From Cellvibrionaceae bacterium (GTDB lineage: Bacteria; Pseudomonadota; Gammaproteobacteria; Pseudomonadales; Cellvibrionaceae): 16,680 nucleotides of DNA. Made by a program: the position numbers and the translations under genes. Within the stretch, counting starts at the first letter, position 1, and each line of letters opens with the position of its first letter. Positions 13,419 to 16,680 of the stretch are shown here, in pieces. The notes beneath the pieces are model-generated. The model was not told the origin of the DNA. It ran no database searches and worked only from the letters and a program-made list of their open reading frames with translations. The stretch is taken from contig JAUVQU010000029.1 in assembly GCA_030597965.1 (NCBI GenBank), positions 1-16,680 on the forward strand, given 5' to 3'.

Positions 13419-14399
13419 CTACTCTACCACCAAAATACTGGAACCAACGGTACGTCGCGCGGCCAGATCATCCTGTGCTTTTGCCGCTTCAATCAGCGCA
13501 TAGGTTTGTCCAATGTTCACCTTCACATCACCACTGGCAATAACCTCAAACAACTTGTTCGCCAAAGCCAACATTTCTTCTCGGTCAGCGGTGTAATCCA
13601 CTAAACCAGGGCGTGTCATATAGACAGAACCCTTCTGAAACAGTGTCAAAGGTGCAATTTCCGGCGCAGGGCCTGAAGCATTACCAAAGCTGACAAACAA
13701 ACCCCTGCGTGCGAGGGAATCTAAAGACGCCGCACAAGTGCTCTGCCCAACCGAATCGTAAACCACTTCAACACCCTTACCGCTGGTTAGCTCTCGCACC
13801 CGGGCCGCCACGTCTTCCTGCTGATACAAAATGACATCGCGGCAACCACTGGCCAAAGCAAGCTGCGCTTTTGCCTCACTGCCTACCGTACCGATCACCC
13901 TTGCACCCAAGGCATTCGCCCACTGACTGAGGATTTGGCCTACACCACCTGCCGCGGCATGCAACAGAACATCCATACCTGGCTTGATTTGTGTGGTCGC
14001 AAACAACAAATAAGCCGCGGTGATGCCTTTAAGCGTTACAGCCGCCGCCGTTTCAAAATCAATACTATCGGGCAGCGCAATTAAGCTGCCCTCTGGCACA
14101 AGATGCGCTTCGGCATAAGCCCCTAATGGCGCTTTGCAGTAGCACACCCGATCACCCACATCAAAAAGAGTAACTTCGGGCCCGACGGCTTCGACAACAC
14201 CGGCCGCTTCCAGACCAATACCACTGGGCAGCGTAATTGGATACAAGCCTTCCCGATGATAAATATCGATAAAGTTCACACCCACAGCATGATGGCGAAC
14301 CCGTACCTCATTGCCCTGAGGGCTAGGCAGACTTATATTTTGTAGCTCAAGTTGATCACTGCCACCATGGGCCGTGATACGAAAGGCTTTTGAATTCAT
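13419..14399 (-). CDS. qorA: NADPH:quinone oxidoreductase, MDR family
   Basis: This encodes 326 residues from the ATG at 14399, where MNSKAFRITAHGG aligns with the usual MKAIRI-like start. An alternative ATG at 14414 overlaps the stop of the upstream symporter gene as ATGA and would add five residues. It is a zinc-free medium-chain dehydrogenase/reductase: VGVNFIDIYHREGLYP (early catalytic domain), GIGLEAAGVVEAVG, TLKGITAAYLL, then the Rossmann motif HAAAGGVGQILSQWA and GARVIGTVGS. The zinc-ligand pattern of alcohol dehydrogenases is absent. The family reduces quinones with NADPH, often by one electron. It is tightly linked to the symporter gene, which argues for one transcript. The native substrate is not apparent. 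Confidence 0.92.
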   Translation of the reverse strand: MNSKAFRITAHGGSDQLELQNISLPSPQGNEVRVRHHAVGVNFIDIYHREGLYPITLPSGIGLEAAGVVEAVGPEVTLFDVGDRVCYCKAPLGAYAEAHLVPEGSLIALPDSIDFETAAAVTLKGITAAYLLFATTQIKPGMDVLLHAAAGGVGQILSQWANALGARVIGTVGSEAKAQLALASGCRDVILYQQEDVAARVRELTSGKGVEVVYDSVGQSTCAASLDSLARRGLFVSFGNASGPAPEIAPLTLFQKGSVYMTRPGLVDYTADREEMLALANKLFEVIASGDVKVNIGQTYALIEAAKAQDDLAARRTVGSSILVVE

Positions 14400-14410
14400 C
14401 ACGTTCTCTT

Positions 14411-15733
14411 TCATTGATTCTTTTCGAAGTAATCCCGAGTCAGCTTCGCTACAACACCGGACAGCAACAACAATGCAATCAAGTTAGGCACAGCCATCAA
14501 GCCATTGAGAATGTCAGCAACCAACCATACAGCGTCAAGCGAACTCATGGCGCCAACACCCACGGCCAACACCCAAATTACGCGGAACGGCAGAACAACC
14601 CAGCTGCCCAATAAGTATTGTGCGCAGCGCTCGCCGTAATAACTCCAGCCAAGAATTGTTGTAAAGGCAAAAACACACAACGCCACAGAAATAATGACAT
14701 CGCCATAGGGCAAGCTGGATGAAAAGGCGGCCTGAGACATAGCGACACCTTGAGCCTCACCGGCCCAAGCGCCAGTAACCACTATGGCAAGGCCGGTAAT
14801 GGTACAAATGATGATGGTATCAATGAATGTGCCAAGCATAGCCACAGTGCCCTGCTTTACAGAGCTGTCCGTCTGAGCAGCAGCGTGGGCAATAGGCGCA
14901 CTACCCAGTCCCGCCTCATTGGAGAAGACACCGCGGGCAACACCAAATTGAATTGCCAGCATAATGCCTGCCCCGGCCATGCCACCACCCACTGCGACTG
15001 GCTGGAAGGCGCTTTCAATAATTAAACTCAAGGCCGCAGGAATTTCACCTATATTGAGAAGAAGAACTAAAAGACCCGCCAACACATACATACCGGCCAT
15101 CAATGGTACCAGTCGACTGGCCACTTCAGAGATACGCTTAACACCACCAATCAGCACCAGCCCCACCAGCACCATCAACACCACACTGACAATCGATTTA
15201 TCAAAACCAAACACTTCCAGTGAGCTGGCTATCGAGTTGGACTGCACGCTATTACCAATACCGAAACCGGCGAGCGCACCAAAAACTGCAAACAGGAATC
15301 CAAGCCAGGCCCAACGCTTACCCAAACCATTACGGATATAATACATGGGGCCGCCGACATAATGGCCGTTCTCATCTGTCTCACGATAATGTACCGCCAG
15401 TACCGCTTCAGCGTATTTAGTGGCCAACCCCACCAAAGCACTACACCACATCCAAAACAGCGCGCCCGGGCCGCCTAAGCCTATTGCCGTGGCAACACCG
15501 GCAATATTCCCTGTACCAATGGTTGCGGCTAGCGCTGTCATTAATGCCCCGAATGAAGAAATCTCTCCGCGACCTTCTGAGTGCCAGCTGTGCATCAACT
15601 GACGGAAGCCGTAGCCAATTTTAAGAAACGGTACGCCGCCAAGACGTATCATTAAAAACAGGCCTGTTCCCAAGATCAGCGTAAGTGTTATTGGCCCCCA
15701 AACAATGCCGCTGATAGCGCCCAACAGTTCCAT
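14411..15733 (-). CDS. AGCS-family alanine/glycine:sodium symporter
   Basis: This encodes 440 residues with about ten hydrophobic segments, an inner-membrane transporter. Family landmarks include GALMTALAATIGTGNIAGVA (62-81, the AGCS signature), VATAIGLGGPGALFWMW, KYAEAVLAVHYRE, VGGPMYYIRNGLG, and GVARGVFSNEAGLGSAPIAH, whose NEAGLGSAPIAHAAA stretch is highly conserved. AGCS carriers import alanine, glycine or related small amino acids with Na+ or H+; some accept D-amino acids. The gene follows the D-cysteine desulfhydrase-like gene by 23 bp and runs into qorA with overlapping stop and start. Supply of substrate to the neighbouring PLP enzyme is an inference from that linkage. An AAAGGG about ten bases before the ATG is the likely ribosome-binding site. 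Confidence 0.93.
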   Translation of the reverse strand: MELLGAISGIVWGPITLTLILGTGLFLMIRLGGVPFLKIGYGFRQLMHSWHSEGRGEISSFGALMTALAATIGTGNIAGVATAIGLGGPGALFWMWCSALVGLATKYAEAVLAVHYRETDENGHYVGGPMYYIRNGLGKRWAWLGFLFAVFGALAGFGIGNSVQSNSIASSLEVFGFDKSIVSVVLMVLVGLVLIGGVKRISEVASRLVPLMAGMYVLAGLLVLLLNIGEIPAALSLIIESAFQPVAVGGGMAGAGIMLAIQFGVARGVFSNEAGLGSAPIAHAAAQTDSSVKQGTVAMLGTFIDTIIICTITGLAIVVTGAWAGEAQGVAMSQAAFSSSLPYGDVIISVALCVFAFTTILGWSYYGERCAQYLLGSWVVLPFRVIWVLAVGVGAMSSLDAVWLVADILNGLMAVPNLIALLLLSGVVAKLTRDYFEKNQ

Positions 15734-15756
15734 GATTCTTTACCCTTTATTATTCG

Positions 15757-16680
15757 TTATTTATTATTTTTGTTACTACTAATTCTCTGCACGAATCGTT
15801 GCTTATCTGGGAAAACGCCAAACACGCCGCCGGTATGCACAAACACCAAATCACTGCCTTGTGGAATACGCCCCGCTTTGATTTCCTGGGTGAGCCCGTA
15901 AAAGGCTTTACCCGTGTAGACGGGATCCAAGACTACCCCCTCTTTTTGAGCAAGCCAGATAATCATATCGTAAATCTCATCGTCTGCCATGGCGTAGCCC
16001 GGACCAATATAATCATCTAACACCCGAATATTGAGCGCGTCCACATCCAGCTCTTCAAAACCACAACGGGCGCCATAACGCGCATGCCAAGTACGTATAT
16101 CTTGACGTACTTTATGTTGGAAGTAGGCTTCATCGTCACAGACCGCAATCCCCGTAACAGGACAACCCAACTGAAACAATTCTGCACCGGCCGTTAAACC
16201 TGCCTGGGTACCGCCAGAACCAGTGGCGGTGTATATACCAAATGGCTGGATACCCTTTTGCTGAAAATCCCAGGAGAGCTCTTCACAGGCCGAGACATAA
16301 CCCCAACAACCAATATCATCACTGGCACCTGTAGGAATAATAAAAGGCGTTTTACCTGCAGCTCGTAGCGCTTCGGCTTTATCCTGTAATCGCTGGTTTA
16401 GGTGTTTTGCAAAGCCCTGCTGCGGATAGGTCTCTATATGAGCACCTGCCACAGCATCTAGGAGTAAATTACCATCCAACAGTAAGTTACCATCATTGGT
16501 ATCGGAAATTTCACCGCGCAAAATCAGATGAACATCAAAACCCAACTGCGCACCCAATAATGCGGTGGCGCGGCAGTGGTTGGACTGCAAACCACCACAG
16601 GTGATCAGTGCATTGCAGCCCTGCTCTCTTGCTTCGGCAAGGGTAAACTCTAGCTTGCGAATCTTATTGCCGCTGAGGAC
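15757..16680 (-). CDS. dcyD: D-cysteine desulfhydrase/ACC deaminase-family PLP enzyme, 5' end missing
   Basis: The frame is open from the right edge (307 codons before the stop), so the start lies outside the window. An apparent start within the window at 16590 is an internal TTG. The first residues, VLSGNKIRKLEF, contain the PLP-binding lysine of GNK. CGGLQSNHCRATA and TGSGGTQAGL follow. Two positions separate desulfhydrase from ACC deaminase: VYTGKA here has Thr where deaminase has Glu (VYEGK), and HTGG has Thr where deaminase has Leu (HLGG). Both favour D-cysteine desulfhydrase, which yields pyruvate, sulfide and ammonia. Codons for GNLLLD are duplicated in tandem (16456-16491). It is first, within the window, of a probable operon with the symporter and qorA. 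Confidence 0.87.
   Translation of the reverse strand, partial: VLSGNKIRKLEFTLAEAREQGCNALITCGGLQSNHCRATALLGAQLGFDVHLILRGEISDTNDGNLLLDGNLLLDAVAGAHIETYPQQGFAKHLNQRLQDKAEALRAAGKTPFIIPTGASDDIGCWGYVSACEELSWDFQQKGIQPFGIYTATGSGGTQAGLTAGAELFQLGCPVTGIAVCDDEAYFQHKVRQDIRTWHARYGARCGFEELDVDALNIRVLDDYIGPGYAMADDEIYDMIIWLAQKEGVVLDPVYTGKAFYGLTQEIKAGRIPQGSDLVFVHTGGVFGVFPDKQRFVQRISSNKNNK
16456..16491 (-). repeat. In-frame 18-bp tandem duplication inside the dcyD-like gene
   Basis: Two adjacent 18-base units on the - strand (16491-16474 and 16473-16456) both encode GNLLLD. They differ at four bases, all synonymous. Homologues as I remember them have a single GNLLLD here, so this is a six-residue insertion on the surface-loop side of the fold. 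The reading frame is kept. Confidence 0.85.

Noticed and set aside
15757..16590. Complete 277-residue gene starting at 16590
   Set aside because: That start is an internal TTG within CGGLQSNHC. The upstream codons to the window edge encode the essential PLP-lysine region, so the gene continues beyond the window.
1..16680. Mobile element, prophage, defence or secondary-metabolite system
   Set aside because: No transposase, integrase, recombinase, toxin, nuclease or synthase genes were seen, and no tRNA or rRNA genes. All gene-sized frames fit housekeeping families.

Overview
The window comes from a gammaproteobacterial chromosome. It holds housekeeping genes, with no phage, plasmid, integron, CRISPR or defence genes. 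The protein sequences resemble Pseudomonas and marine Cellvibrionales-type relatives: ThrH is a Pseudomonas-type phosphotransferase, CysH is a [4Fe-4S] APS reductase, and CysB has the classical ligand residues. From memory, Pseudomonas aeruginosa has the same blocks (cysB, cysH, thrH, pabB and ppsR, ppsA, esterase, rraA) in one neighbourhood, so this is probably an ancestral gene order. Base composition looks moderate by eye. The exact genus cannot be fixed from the sequence alone.

Layout, left to right. (1) 1-808, + strand: the end of tusC, then tusB and tusE, for the sulfur relay to tRNA 2-thiouridine. (2) 832-946: a cluster of REP-like palindromes at a convergent junction. (3) 948-5549, - strand: a tight probable operon transcribed ppsA, alpha/beta hydrolase, small Rieske protein, rraA-like, yjbQ. 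(4) 5550-7971, + strand: ppsR, divergent from ppsA, whose product it regulates, then pabB. (5) 7985-8206: a second, composite repeat locus between the convergent pabB and thrH. (6) thrH (-), a 441-bp AT-rich divergent spacer, then cysH and a small CXXC protein (+), closed by a strong intrinsic terminator. (7) cysB (-), divergent from a TauE/SafE-type (TSUP) exporter gene (+). (8) 12451-16680, - strand: D-cysteine desulfhydrase-like gene (5' end off the window), AGCS amino-acid symporter, qorA, and a cN-I-type 5'-nucleotidase.

Sulfur is the recurrent theme: Tus relay, CysB regulon control, APS reduction with a co-transcribed candidate thiol donor, a possible sulfite or sulfonate exporter, and a cysteine desulfhydrase. 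Gluconeogenic pyruvate metabolism (PpsA/PpsR, perhaps with an oxaloacetate-decarboxylating RraA-like protein) is the second theme.

The least explained items are the two related repeat loci, the CXXC protein after cysH, the hydrolase with no visible triad histidine next to a tiny Rieske protein, and the RraA-like protein that keeps the aldolase D-X20-R-D motif. I found no convincing wholly new multi-gene system.
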